Source: Mesorhizobium sp. 1M-11 (lineage in GTDB: Bacteria > Pseudomonadota > Alphaproteobacteria > Rhizobiales > Rhizobiaceae). From it: a DNA stretch of 64,000 bases. Positions 24,886 through 31,639 of the stretch are shown one piece after another. Every line of letters begins with the position of its first letter. Position 1 is the stretch's first letter. The notes beneath the pieces are model-generated. The model did not search any database and was not told where the DNA came from. It was given only the letters and a program-made list of their open reading frames with translations. A program made the translations under genes and the position numbers. The DNA lies in NCBI RefSeq assembly GCF_001303895.1, contig NZ_LJSD01000054.1, positions 142,284 through 206,283 of the forward strand, written 5' to 3'.

Positions 24886-25051
24886 ATCCCACCATCCCGG
24901 TGTGGCCAAATGGAAGCAGGCCTACGTCTTTCGCCGCAATCGGGCACGAAAGGCTCGACTCGCCCCCTCGCTTTTCCTAGAGCAAATCCAGCGCAAGGTC
25001 TGTTCCGGGCCTTTGCGGGTTCTTGGATAGCATGATTTCGAGCGGCCGCTG

Positions 25052-26014
25052 ATGACGAAACTGGTCTCTTTCCTCCTCGCTTTGGCGCTGGCCGCAGGGA
25101 CGCTGGTTGCAGCACATGCAGCCACCCTGGTGCCGCCGGGAAACCGCAATGCCGAACAGCCACCCGTCCCCGGCGCCTCCACCAAGCGCACCAAGGCGAC
25201 CAACACCTCCTTCGATGCCAAGTACCGCAAGGTCTATGCGCTTCTGCAGAACGACGCCGAATTGCGTGGCAAGATCAAGAAGGCCGCGGCAGCCTACGGT
25301 GTCGATCCCATGCACATCGTCGGCGCGCTTGTCGGCGAGCACACCTACAATGTCGGCGCCTATGACCGCCTGCAGACCTATTACGTCAAGGCGATGTCCT
25401 ACCTCTCCTCGAAGCTGACCTTCGCCTACAAGGGCGAGGACGTCTCCGAATTCATCCGTCGGCCGGAATTCACGAAATGCGCCAACGAGACCGGCAGCAA
25501 CGACATCTGGGAATGCCGCGAGCAGGTGTGGAACCGCTCCTTCCGGGGCAAGACGGTGGGCGGCAAAAGCTTCCCCAACGACCGCTTCGGCGCAACCTTC
25601 TTCCAGCCTTATTATGCCGGCCAGACCTTTGGGCTTGGCCAGCTCAACCCGCTGACAGCGCTGCAGATGAGCGACATGGTCAACAAGGTCTCGGGCTTCC
25701 CCAAGCTCGATGTCGACGATCCCAACGAGATCTACAAGACGATCATGGACCCGGACATGACGCTGCCCTACGTCGCCGCGATCGTGAAGACATCCATCCA
25801 GGCCTATCGCAACATCGCCGGCTTCGACATCTCGCAGAATCCAGGCCTTACCGCCACGCTCTACAATGTCGGCAATCCGGAAGCGCGCGCTTCTCAGTTG
25901 AAGGCCGAGAACGACCGCCGCCGCGCCGCCGGCGAGCCAGAGAAGCTGCCGGAAGAGAACTATTACGGCTGGCTGGTCAACGACAAGCTGGCCGAACTGA
26001 AGGCGCTGTTCTAG
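25052..26014 (+). CDS. DUF1402 exported protein
   Basis: A 320-aa protein with a Sec signal peptide (MTKLVSFLLALALAAGTLVAAHA, cleavage near residue 23). The mature part matches the DUF1402 family of Rhizobiales. A lytic-transglycosylase-like helical fold is suggested by AAAYGVDPMHIVGALVGEHTYN (an alanine-rich helix with Gly-Glu-His) and TFGLGQLNPLTALQMSD, which recalls the GxGQxN segment of SLT domains. Activity on peptidoglycan is inference. Four cysteine or charged clusters in ETGSNDIWECREQVW suggest a disulphide. Confidence 0.8.
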   Translation: MTKLVSFLLALALAAGTLVAAHAATLVPPGNRNAEQPPVPGASTKRTKATNTSFDAKYRKVYALLQNDAELRGKIKKAAAAYGVDPMHIVGALVGEHTYNVGAYDRLQTYYVKAMSYLSSKLTFAYKGEDVSEFIRRPEFTKCANETGSNDIWECREQVWNRSFRGKTVGGKSFPNDRFGATFFQPYYAGQTFGLGQLNPLTALQMSDMVNKVSGFPKLDVDDPNEIYKTIMDPDMTLPYVAAIVKTSIQAYRNIAGFDISQNPGLTATLYNVGNPEARASQLKAENDRRRAAGEPEKLPEENYYGWLVNDKLAELKALF

Positions 26015-26121
26015 CTTCGACCAGCCTGCTCCAGGGTCAGTCGAAGCTGCGTTCGTACAAAGCACATGCGTGTGTTCAGGATCGCATCCGGCATGCCTTG
26101 GTGCTTGACGGCCCGAGAGAA

Positions 26122-26141
26122 TATGGAATAAATATTTCATA
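26122..26141 (+). promoter_or_regulatory. Candidate IolR operator before the inositol dehydrogenase gene
   Basis: TATGGAATAAATATTTCATA is a 20-bp near-palindrome containing GGAA-N6-TTTC. The S. meliloti IolR consensus is GGAA-N6-TTCC, so this is one base off. It lies 71 nt before iolG, and iolR itself is encoded at 30695-31516. Confidence 0.6.
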
Positions 26142-26212
26142 CAGAGTCTTTCTGGCCTTTTCATTCCGAATCCGGTGCGACCTCGACTGGCGCGCCTAGC
26201 AAAGGGGTTGTC

Positions 26213-27208
26213 ATGACAGTGCGTTTTGGTCTCCTCGGCGCCGGCCGCATCGGCAAGGTTCACGCGCGGGCGGTCGGCTCGAACCCGCAGGCCAAGCTGG
26301 TCGCCGTGGCCGATGCCTTCGAGAAGGCGGCCAAGGAACTGGCAAAGAGCTACGGCGCCGAAGTCCGGTCCATCGAAGCGATCGAGAAGGCTGCGGACAT
26401 CGATGCGGTGATCATCTGCACGCCCACCGACACCCATGCCGACCTGATCGAGCGCTTCGCCAAGGCCGGCAAGGCGATCTTCTGCGAGAAGCCGATCGAT
26501 CTCGACGTCAAGCGCGTGGAGAAATGCCTGGCTGTGGTCGACAAGACCAAGGCGGCGCTGATGGTCGGCTTCAACCGCCGCTTCGACCCGCATTTTGCCG
26601 CCGTGCGCAAGGCGATCGACGACGGCGCCATCGGCAAGGTCGAGCAGGTGGTGATCACCTCACGCGATCCGGGTGCGCCGCCGGTCGACTACATCAAGCG
26701 TTCGGGCGGCATCTTCCGCGACATGACCATCCATGATTTCGACATGGCGCGTTTCCTGCTCGGCGAGGAGCCTGTGGCGGTATCGGCGCACGCGTCGGTG
26801 CTGGTCGACAAGAAGATCGGCGAAGCCGGCGATTTCGACTCCGTCAGCGTCATCCTGGAAACAGCGTCGGGCAAACAGGCCGTTATCTCAAATTCGCGCC
26901 GCGCCACCTATGGCTATGACCAGCGCATCGAAGTGCATGGTTCGAAAGGCATGGTCGCAGCCGAAAACCAGCGTCCCGTTTCGATCGAAGTGGCGAGCGA
27001 GAAGGGCTATGTCCGCCCGCCGCTGCACGACTTCTTCATGACCCGCTACATCGACGCCTATGCCAATGAGATCGCGACCTTCATCGAGGCGACGACTACT
27101 GGCAAAAAGGCCTCGCCCAGCGGTAAGGACGGGCTGCTCGCGCTGAAGATCGCCGATGCGGCGCTCAAATCCGCCAAGCAGGGCAAGACGATCCGTCTCG
27201 ATAAATAG
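26213..27208 (+). CDS. iolG: Inositol 2-dehydrogenase
   Basis: A 331-aa NAD-dependent Gfo/Idh/MocA enzyme that oxidises myo-inositol to 2-keto-myo-inositol (scyllo-inosose). The N-terminal Rossmann motif GLLGAGRIGKVHARAV (residues 6-21) is followed by the catalytic EKPIDLD (about 92-98) and the substrate-binding segments NRRFDPHF, SGGIFRDMTIHDFDMARFL (about 166-184). RBS and start are good. In rhizobia this gene is called idhA. An IolR-type operator precedes it, and the SDR gene follows after 19 nt. Confidence 0.94.
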   Translation: MTVRFGLLGAGRIGKVHARAVGSNPQAKLVAVADAFEKAAKELAKSYGAEVRSIEAIEKAADIDAVIICTPTDTHADLIERFAKAGKAIFCEKPIDLDVKRVEKCLAVVDKTKAALMVGFNRRFDPHFAAVRKAIDDGAIGKVEQVVITSRDPGAPPVDYIKRSGGIFRDMTIHDFDMARFLLGEEPVAVSAHASVLVDKKIGEAGDFDSVSVILETASGKQAVISNSRRATYGYDQRIEVHGSKGMVAAENQRPVSIEVASEKGYVRPPLHDFFMTRYIDAYANEIATFIEATTTGKKASPSGKDGLLALKIADAALKSAKQGKTIRLDK

Positions 27209-27227
27209 GGCAGGCAGGGAGGCCGAA

Positions 27228-28022
27228 ATGAGCGCTCTCGATACACGCAACAGCGCAACGCGCGCACTGATCACAGGTGGCGCGCAGGGCGTCGGATTGG
27301 CCGTGGCGCGGCAACTCGTCGACGAGGGCTGCAAGGCGCTGGTTCTGCTCGGACGCTCGCAAGAAAAAGGCCAGGTCGCCGTGGCCGAGCTGGAGAAGAA
27401 GGGCGCGGAAGCGATCTTCATCAGCGCCGACCTTGCGGATCCGGATGCCTGTCTTGCCGCCGTTGAAGCCGGCGTGAAGCGGTTCGGCAGCCTGAATGCG
27501 CTGGTCAACGCTGCGGCCTCGGCCGCGCGCGGCTCGCTGGTCGAAACCACGCCCGCCATGTTCGACGAGATGTTCGCCATCAACGTGCGCGGCCCGTTCT
27601 TCCTGATGCAGGGCCTGGTCAAGCATCTCTTGGAAACCGGGCAGGCGGGCTCGATCGTCAATGTGCTCTCGGTGAACGTGCATGGCGGCCAGTCGTTCCT
27701 GTCCTCCTATTCGGCCAGCAAGGGCGCCCTGGCGACGCTGACCAAGAATGTCGCCAACGCCTATCGCCGCAACCGCATCCGCTGCAACGCCGTGCTGCCG
27801 GGCTGGATGGACACGCCGGGCGAGGCCTACACGCAGGCGAGGTTCCACGGCGCCGGAGCCGATTGGCTGGCCAAGGCCGAAGCCGCCGCGCCGATGGGAC
27901 AGCTCGTGAAGACGCACGAGATGGCAGGTCTCATAACCTACATGCTGTCGCCCCAATCCGGCGTGATGACCGGCGCGCTGGTGGATTATGACCAGAATGT
28001 GCCTGGCATCATCGGCGAATAG
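27228..28022 (+). CDS. Short-chain dehydrogenase/reductase in the inositol cluster
   Basis: A 264-aa classical SDR starting at ATG 27228 behind GGGAGG. The cofactor motif TGGAQGVGLA (about residues 17-26), NAAASAAR at the NNAG position, catalytic Ser in VLSVNVHGG and YSASKGA (Tyr-x-x-x-Lys, about 161-167) are all present. It lies 19 nt after iolG and so is probably co-expressed; oxidation of an inositol stereoisomer or of a related sugar acid is an inference from context. Confidence 0.85.
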   Translation: MSALDTRNSATRALITGGAQGVGLAVARQLVDEGCKALVLLGRSQEKGQVAVAELEKKGAEAIFISADLADPDACLAAVEAGVKRFGSLNALVNAAASAARGSLVETTPAMFDEMFAINVRGPFFLMQGLVKHLLETGQAGSIVNVLSVNVHGGQSFLSSYSASKGALATLTKNVANAYRRNRIRCNAVLPGWMDTPGEAYTQARFHGAGADWLAKAEAAAPMGQLVKTHEMAGLITYMLSPQSGVMTGALVDYDQNVPGIIGE

Positions 28023-28088
28023 TATGCCTTGAACACAGAAAGCGCCGTCAGTTGGCAGCCGAAGCGGGTTTGGTTGGTGTTCTGGGGC

Positions 28089-28116
28089 GTGACAAACGCA
28101 ATGACTTCGGCTATTA
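28089..28116 (+). promoter_or_regulatory. Candidate promoter of the DAHP synthase leader
   Basis: GTGACA (28089-28094), a 16-nt spacer and CTATTA (28111-28116) fit an alphaproteobacterial sigma-70 promoter. Transcription would start about 7-9 nt later, essentially at the leader ATG (28125). The leader peptide would then be read from a leaderless end, as reported for trpL in S. meliloti. Confidence 0.5.
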
Positions 28117-28124
28117 GCCACCCC

Positions 28125-28202
28125 ATGATCCACCTGACCGCCTCGTTTTGGTACTTTAGCTACGGTAGCTCGCTGGCGGCGGGAGGATTGCGCTCGATCT
28201 GA
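28125..28202 (+). CDS. Aromatic leader peptide of the DAHP synthase attenuator
   Basis: A 25-codon open frame beginning MIHLTASFWYFSYGSS and ending RSI-stop. Codons 8-13 are Phe-Trp-Tyr-Phe-Ser-Tyr, so five of six encode the three aromatic end products of the pathway. It stops 24 nt before a strong intrinsic terminator and 88 nt before the DAHP synthase start. The position and codon content are those of a biosynthetic attenuator leader such as TrpL or PheL. It is too short for routine ORF calling. Ribosome stalling at these codons would report the charge of tRNA-Phe, tRNA-Trp and tRNA-Tyr. Confidence 0.85.
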   Translation: MIHLTASFWYFSYGSSLAAGGLRSI

Positions 28203-28236
28203 AGATTGCAGCATAAAAATCCGAACAGCCGCCAGA
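28138..28236 (+). promoter_or_regulatory. Attenuator alternative structures (segments 1, 2 and 3)
   Basis: Segment 1 CCGCC (28138-28142) can pair with GGCGG (28175-28179) inside segment 2. Segment 2 CTGGCGGC (28173-28180) can instead pair, over 8 bp, with segment 3 GCCGCCAG (28228-28235), which is the 5' arm of the terminator. A ribosome stalled on codons 8-13 (28146-28163) would cover segment 1 and release segment 2 to form the antiterminator. Pairing was read by eye; energies were not computed. Confidence 0.75.
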
Positions 28237-28255
28237 CCTGGCGGCTTTTTTGTTT
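28227..28255 (+). terminator. Attenuator terminator before the DAHP synthase gene
   Basis: AGCCGCCAG (28227-28235) and CTGGCGGCT (28238-28246) are perfectly complementary. They are followed by TTTTT, then GTTT. The hairpin is within the 5' leader, not after a gene, so it acts as a conditional terminator. Confidence 0.9.
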
Positions 28256-28290
28256 CAGCCGGCAGGTCTCCCAACCAGGAGCAGAAAGCC

Positions 28291-29382
28291 GTGTTGACCA
28301 CCACAGACGACCTTCGGGTCAAGGAACTCAAGGAACTGAGCACACCGGAACAGGTGATGCAGGAGATACCGCGCACGCTGACGGCGACCCGCACGGTCGC
28401 CGCGTCGCGCAACGCGATCCACGCCATGTTGACCGGTACCGACGACCGGCTGCTGGTCGTGGTGGGTCCTTGTTCGATCCACGATCCGGCCGCAGCCATA
28501 GACTACGCCAATCGTCTGGCGGCACTGCGCGATAGTCTGTCCGACCGGCTCGAGATCGTCATGCGGGTCTATTTCGAGAAGCCACGCACCACGGTCGGCT
28601 GGAAAGGCCTGATCAACGATCCCGATCTCGACGGCAGCTTCAACATCGACAAGGGGCTTAGGCTGGCGCGCAATGTGCTGGCGGCAGTCAACAATCTCGG
28701 CCTGCCGGCTGCGACCGAATTCCTCGACATGACAACGCCGCAATACATCGCCGATCTCGTCGCCTGGGGTGCGATCGGCGCGCGCACGACCGAGAGCCAG
28801 ATCCATCGCGAACTGGCATCCGGCCTGTCGTGCCCGGTCGGCTTCAAGAACGGCACCGACGGCAATGTCCGCATTGCAGCCGATGCCGTGAAATCCGCCG
28901 CGCACCCGCATCATTTCATGGCAGTCACCAAGGGCGGGCGCAGCGCGATCGCGGCCACCACCGGCAATGAGGACTGCCACGTCATCCTGCGTGGCGGGCT
29001 TGCGCCCAATTACGATGCCGCAAGCGTCGAGGCGGCCAGCGCCGAACTCACCCGTGTCGGCATCGCGCCGCGGCTGATGATCGATGTCAGCCATGCCAAC
29101 AGCAGCAAGAAGCCGGAGAACCAGCCGATGGTCGCGGCCGACGTGGCGGGACAGGTCGCGGCGGGCGACGAGCGCATCATCGGCCTGATGATCGAAAGCA
29201 ACCTCGTTGCGGGCCGTCAGGATGTCGTGCCCGGCAAGCCGCTGGTCTATGGCCAGAGCATCACCGACGGCTGCATCGACTGGGCAACGACGGAGACCGT
29301 GCTCAAGGGGCTCGCCGATGCCGTCGAGCAGCGCCGGGCGGCACGCAATGCGATGATCGCCAAGCGGCCGGGCGCGGCGTAA
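28291..29382 (+). CDS. aroG: 3-deoxy-7-phosphoheptulonate (DAHP) synthase, class I AroAI-alpha
   Basis: A 363-aa enzyme joining phosphoenolpyruvate and erythrose 4-phosphate at the entry to the shikimate pathway. It starts at GTG 28291 behind AGGAG. The family signatures are VVVGPCSIHDPAAAIDYA near residue 50, MRVYFEKPRTTVGWKGLINDP near 91, GARTTESQIHRELASGLSCPVGFKNGTDG (about 165-190) and IDVSHANSSKKPENQ near 267. It resembles the E. coli AroF/AroG/AroH type, in which isozymes are feedback inhibited. Here the attenuator upstream suggests control by all three aromatic amino acids. The symbol is chosen by family; the isozyme specificity cannot be read. Confidence 0.95.
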   Translation: MLTTTDDLRVKELKELSTPEQVMQEIPRTLTATRTVAASRNAIHAMLTGTDDRLLVVVGPCSIHDPAAAIDYANRLAALRDSLSDRLEIVMRVYFEKPRTTVGWKGLINDPDLDGSFNIDKGLRLARNVLAAVNNLGLPAATEFLDMTTPQYIADLVAWGAIGARTTESQIHRELASGLSCPVGFKNGTDGNVRIAADAVKSAAHPHHFMAVTKGGRSAIAATTGNEDCHVILRGGLAPNYDAASVEAASAELTRVGIAPRLMIDVSHANSSKKPENQPMVAADVAGQVAAGDERIIGLMIESNLVAGRQDVVPGKPLVYGQSITDGCIDWATTETVLKGLADAVEQRRAARNAMIAKRPGAA

Positions 29383-29396
29383 GCGCGGGACACCGG

Positions 29397-29425
29397 TTGG
29401 GCGGCAGAAGACGTCTGCCGCCCAA
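29397..29425. terminator. Hairpin between convergent aroG and oxidoreductase genes
   Basis: Perfect 12-bp arms TTGGGCGGCAGA / TCTGCCGCCCAA around AGACG. There is no T tract on either strand, so termination efficiency is uncertain. It lies 14 nt after aroG and 5 nt after the convergent gene's stop. Confidence 0.6.
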
Positions 29426-29430
29426 TGACA

Positions 29431-30540
29431 TCATCGCACGTCGACCCAGCGCTTTTCCTCAAACGAGCGCGCCATGGCATGCACGGTGCGCTCGATCTCC
29501 AGCCCCTCGTCGAATTCGATGAGGTTCGCCTCTTCGCCTCGGATGCGGCGGATCAGTTCGCGGCATTCGATCGTCTTGAGGTCGTTGAACCCCAGCCCAT
29601 GACCCGGCGCGGGGATGAAGCGGTCATAGGGCTTGTGCACCGGTGCCGCCAGGATGGTGCGGTATCCTTGATCGGTGACACGGTCGGAGGTGACATAGAG
29701 TTGGAACTCGTTGAAGCGCTCCTGGTCGAACAGGATCGAGCCCTTCGATCCGAAGATCTGCACCGCAATGCGGCCCTTGCGGCCCCAGGCGGAGCGGTTG
29801 ACCAGCAGCGTGCCTGAAACGCCATTATCGAGGTGGATCAGCGCACTGGCAACGTCATAGGTCTCGACGGCGCGACGCCCGCCGCCCGCCACGGCGCGGT
29901 CGGCATAGGGCTTGGCCATGTCGCACATCACGCTGGCGACCCGGCCGAACAGCGCCTTGACCAGAGACAGCGGATGCACGGCGAAATCGTCCAATGCGCC
30001 ATAGCCGGAAGCCGCCTCATGCTTCCAGCCGAACAGCGTTTCGGGGTCGGCCATGAAGTCTTCGTCCATCTCGACGCGCAGATGGTTGACCGCGCCGATC
30101 GCGCCCTCATCCAGCAGCGTCCTGATGTGCCGGATCGCTGGGCTCTGGATATAGTTGTAGCCGAGCACTGCTGCCTTGCCGGACCGGCGTGCCGCCGCCA
30201 GCATGGCTTCCGCATCGGCGAAGGACGGTGCCATCGGCTTTTCGCACCACACATGTTTGCCGGCTTCGAGTGCGGCGATGGCCATTTCCGGATGAAACTG
30301 GTTCGGCGTGGTGACTGAGACGACATCGACGGCTGTATCTTCGATCACAGCGCGCCAGTCGCCGGAAGCCGTCTCGAAACCGAACTCGCCGGCTCGCTGC
30401 CTGGCCAGCTCGGCATTGGCCTCGGCGAGATGGACGAGCCGAACCGGTTCGACGTCGCCGAAAACGGTGCGTACGGACGTCCAGGCCAGGGCATGGCATT
30501 TGCCCATGAAACCCGTACCAATCAGGCCGACACCGATCAT
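29431..30540 (-). CDS. Gfo/Idh/MocA family oxidoreductase
   Basis: A 369-aa NAD(P)-dependent sugar or polyol dehydrogenase. The start is ATG 30540 (MIGVGLIGTGFMGK) behind AGGAG; the annotated frame extends upstream by nine codons. The Rossmann motif GLIGTGFMGKCHA, the catalytic EKPMAPSF (about residues 100-107) and the C-terminal segment DDFAVHPLSLVKALFG are present. It diverges from iolR and lies next to the iol genes, so a role with inositol stereoisomers or derived sugars is plausible. No IolR operator is evident in front of it. Confidence 0.88.
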   Translation of the reverse strand: MIGVGLIGTGFMGKCHALAWTSVRTVFGDVEPVRLVHLAEANAELARQRAGEFGFETASGDWRAVIEDTAVDVVSVTTPNQFHPEMAIAALEAGKHVWCEKPMAPSFADAEAMLAAARRSGKAAVLGYNYIQSPAIRHIRTLLDEGAIGAVNHLRVEMDEDFMADPETLFGWKHEAASGYGALDDFAVHPLSLVKALFGRVASVMCDMAKPYADRAVAGGGRRAVETYDVASALIHLDNGVSGTLLVNRSAWGRKGRIAVQIFGSKGSILFDQERFNEFQLYVTSDRVTDQGYRTILAAPVHKPYDRFIPAPGHGLGFNDLKTIECRELIRRIRGEEANLIEFDEGLEIERTVHAMARSFEEKRWVDVR

Positions 30541-30694
30541 GCGCGATCTCCTCTGAGCGCAAGGCATTCATAGCATTTGCACTTTTTAGTCCATTTTTTC
30601 CTTGTTTGGAACATACGATCTATTTTCTGTGACAGCCCTTGCTGAGACTGCTAAGCTCTTGCGATCAGGGACGGAACAGGGGATTCTCCGGCTC

Positions 30695-31516
30695 ATGAAC
30701 CCTCGCCTGCCGCAAGATTACGAATCGCTTCGCAACCTCGTCCTGGAACGGCGCGCCGCACTGCCGAAACGCATCGCGCAGATCGCGGCCTATGCGCTCG
30801 ACAATCCCGACGAGATCGCCTTCGGCACGGCGGCGAGTATCGCAGCTTCCGCCGGCGTGCAGCCCTCCACGCTCATCCGCTTCGCGCAGTTCCTTGGTTT
30901 CGACGGCTTCACCAGCCTGCAATCGGTCTTCCGCGAGCGATTGCGCGAGCGCACCGTATCCTATGAAGATCGGCTGAAAACGCTGCGTGGAAGCGGCACC
31001 ACGCAGAACCGCGCCATCCTCGACGGCTTCGTGGAGGTCTCGACACGGTCGCTCGAAGCGGTATCGCGCTCGCTCGACGACGGTCTTCTCGATCGCGCGG
31101 TGGATATCCTGGCCAAGGCCGAGACCATCTATCTCGTCGCGCGCCGTCGTTCCTACCCGATCACCTCCTACATGGCCTACGCGCTCGGTAAGCTGAAGAT
31201 CCGCTACACGCTGGTCGAATCCGCTGCCGGCCTCGATCCGGAAATCATGTCCTTCGCCACGCCGAAGGATGCCGTGGTGGCGATCAGTTTCTCGCCCTAT
31301 GCCACGCAGACCGTGGACTATGCCCGCATACTGGCCGACCAGGGCGTGCCGGTGGTGGCCATCACCGACAGCGCCTTTTCGCCGCTCGCCCAGTCGGCCA
31401 GCGTCTGGTTCGAAGTGGCCGAAGCCGATTGTGCCGGCTTCCGCTCCCTGTCGGCCACAATGGCGCTGGCGATGACGCTGGCCGTGGCGACGGCGGAGCG
31501 CCGCAGCGGAGCCTGA
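30695..31516 (+). CDS. iolR: RpiR-family repressor IolR of inositol catabolism
   Basis: A 273-aa regulator with an N-terminal HTH_6 domain (about residues 20-80: NPDEIAFGTAASIAASAGVQPSTLIRFAQFLGFDGFTSLQ) and a C-terminal SIS sugar-phosphate isomerase domain (about 120-270) that senses a phosphorylated inositol intermediate in this family. The start MNPRLPQDYESLRN is preferred to the upstream frame, which runs into the divergent promoter. It sits 123 nt before iolC, and operators of the IolR type lie in that gap. Confidence 0.9.
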   Translation: MNPRLPQDYESLRNLVLERRAALPKRIAQIAAYALDNPDEIAFGTAASIAASAGVQPSTLIRFAQFLGFDGFTSLQSVFRERLRERTVSYEDRLKTLRGSGTTQNRAILDGFVEVSTRSLEAVSRSLDDGLLDRAVDILAKAETIYLVARRRSYPITSYMAYALGKLKIRYTLVESAAGLDPEIMSFATPKDAVVAISFSPYATQTVDYARILADQGVPVVAITDSAFSPLAQSASVWFEVAEADCAGFRSLSATMALAMTLAVATAERRSGA

Positions 31517-31534
31517 TTCCGGCAAAACAACTCG

Positions 31535-31581
31535 GGAATTTCTATTCCATATTGACTATGCAATGGAATTAACATTTCATA
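31535..31581 (+). promoter_or_regulatory. Tandem candidate IolR operators before iolC
   Basis: GGAATTTCTATTCC (31535-31548) is a perfect GGAA-N6-TTCC. A second site, ATGGAATTAACATTTCATA, with GGAA-N6-TTTC, begins at 31563. The GGAA starts are 30 bp apart, about three helical turns, which would suit cooperative binding. The second site closely matches the site before iolG. Confidence 0.7.
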
Positions 31582-31639
31582 TCAAGGAGTGACGACGACG
31601 TCTTGTGACGTCAGGAGCCTTCATTTCAGGGAGGAAAGC

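Noticed and set aside
29833..30318. 161-codon plus-strand frame
   Set aside because: Antisense to the Gfo/Idh/MocA gene; no motif.
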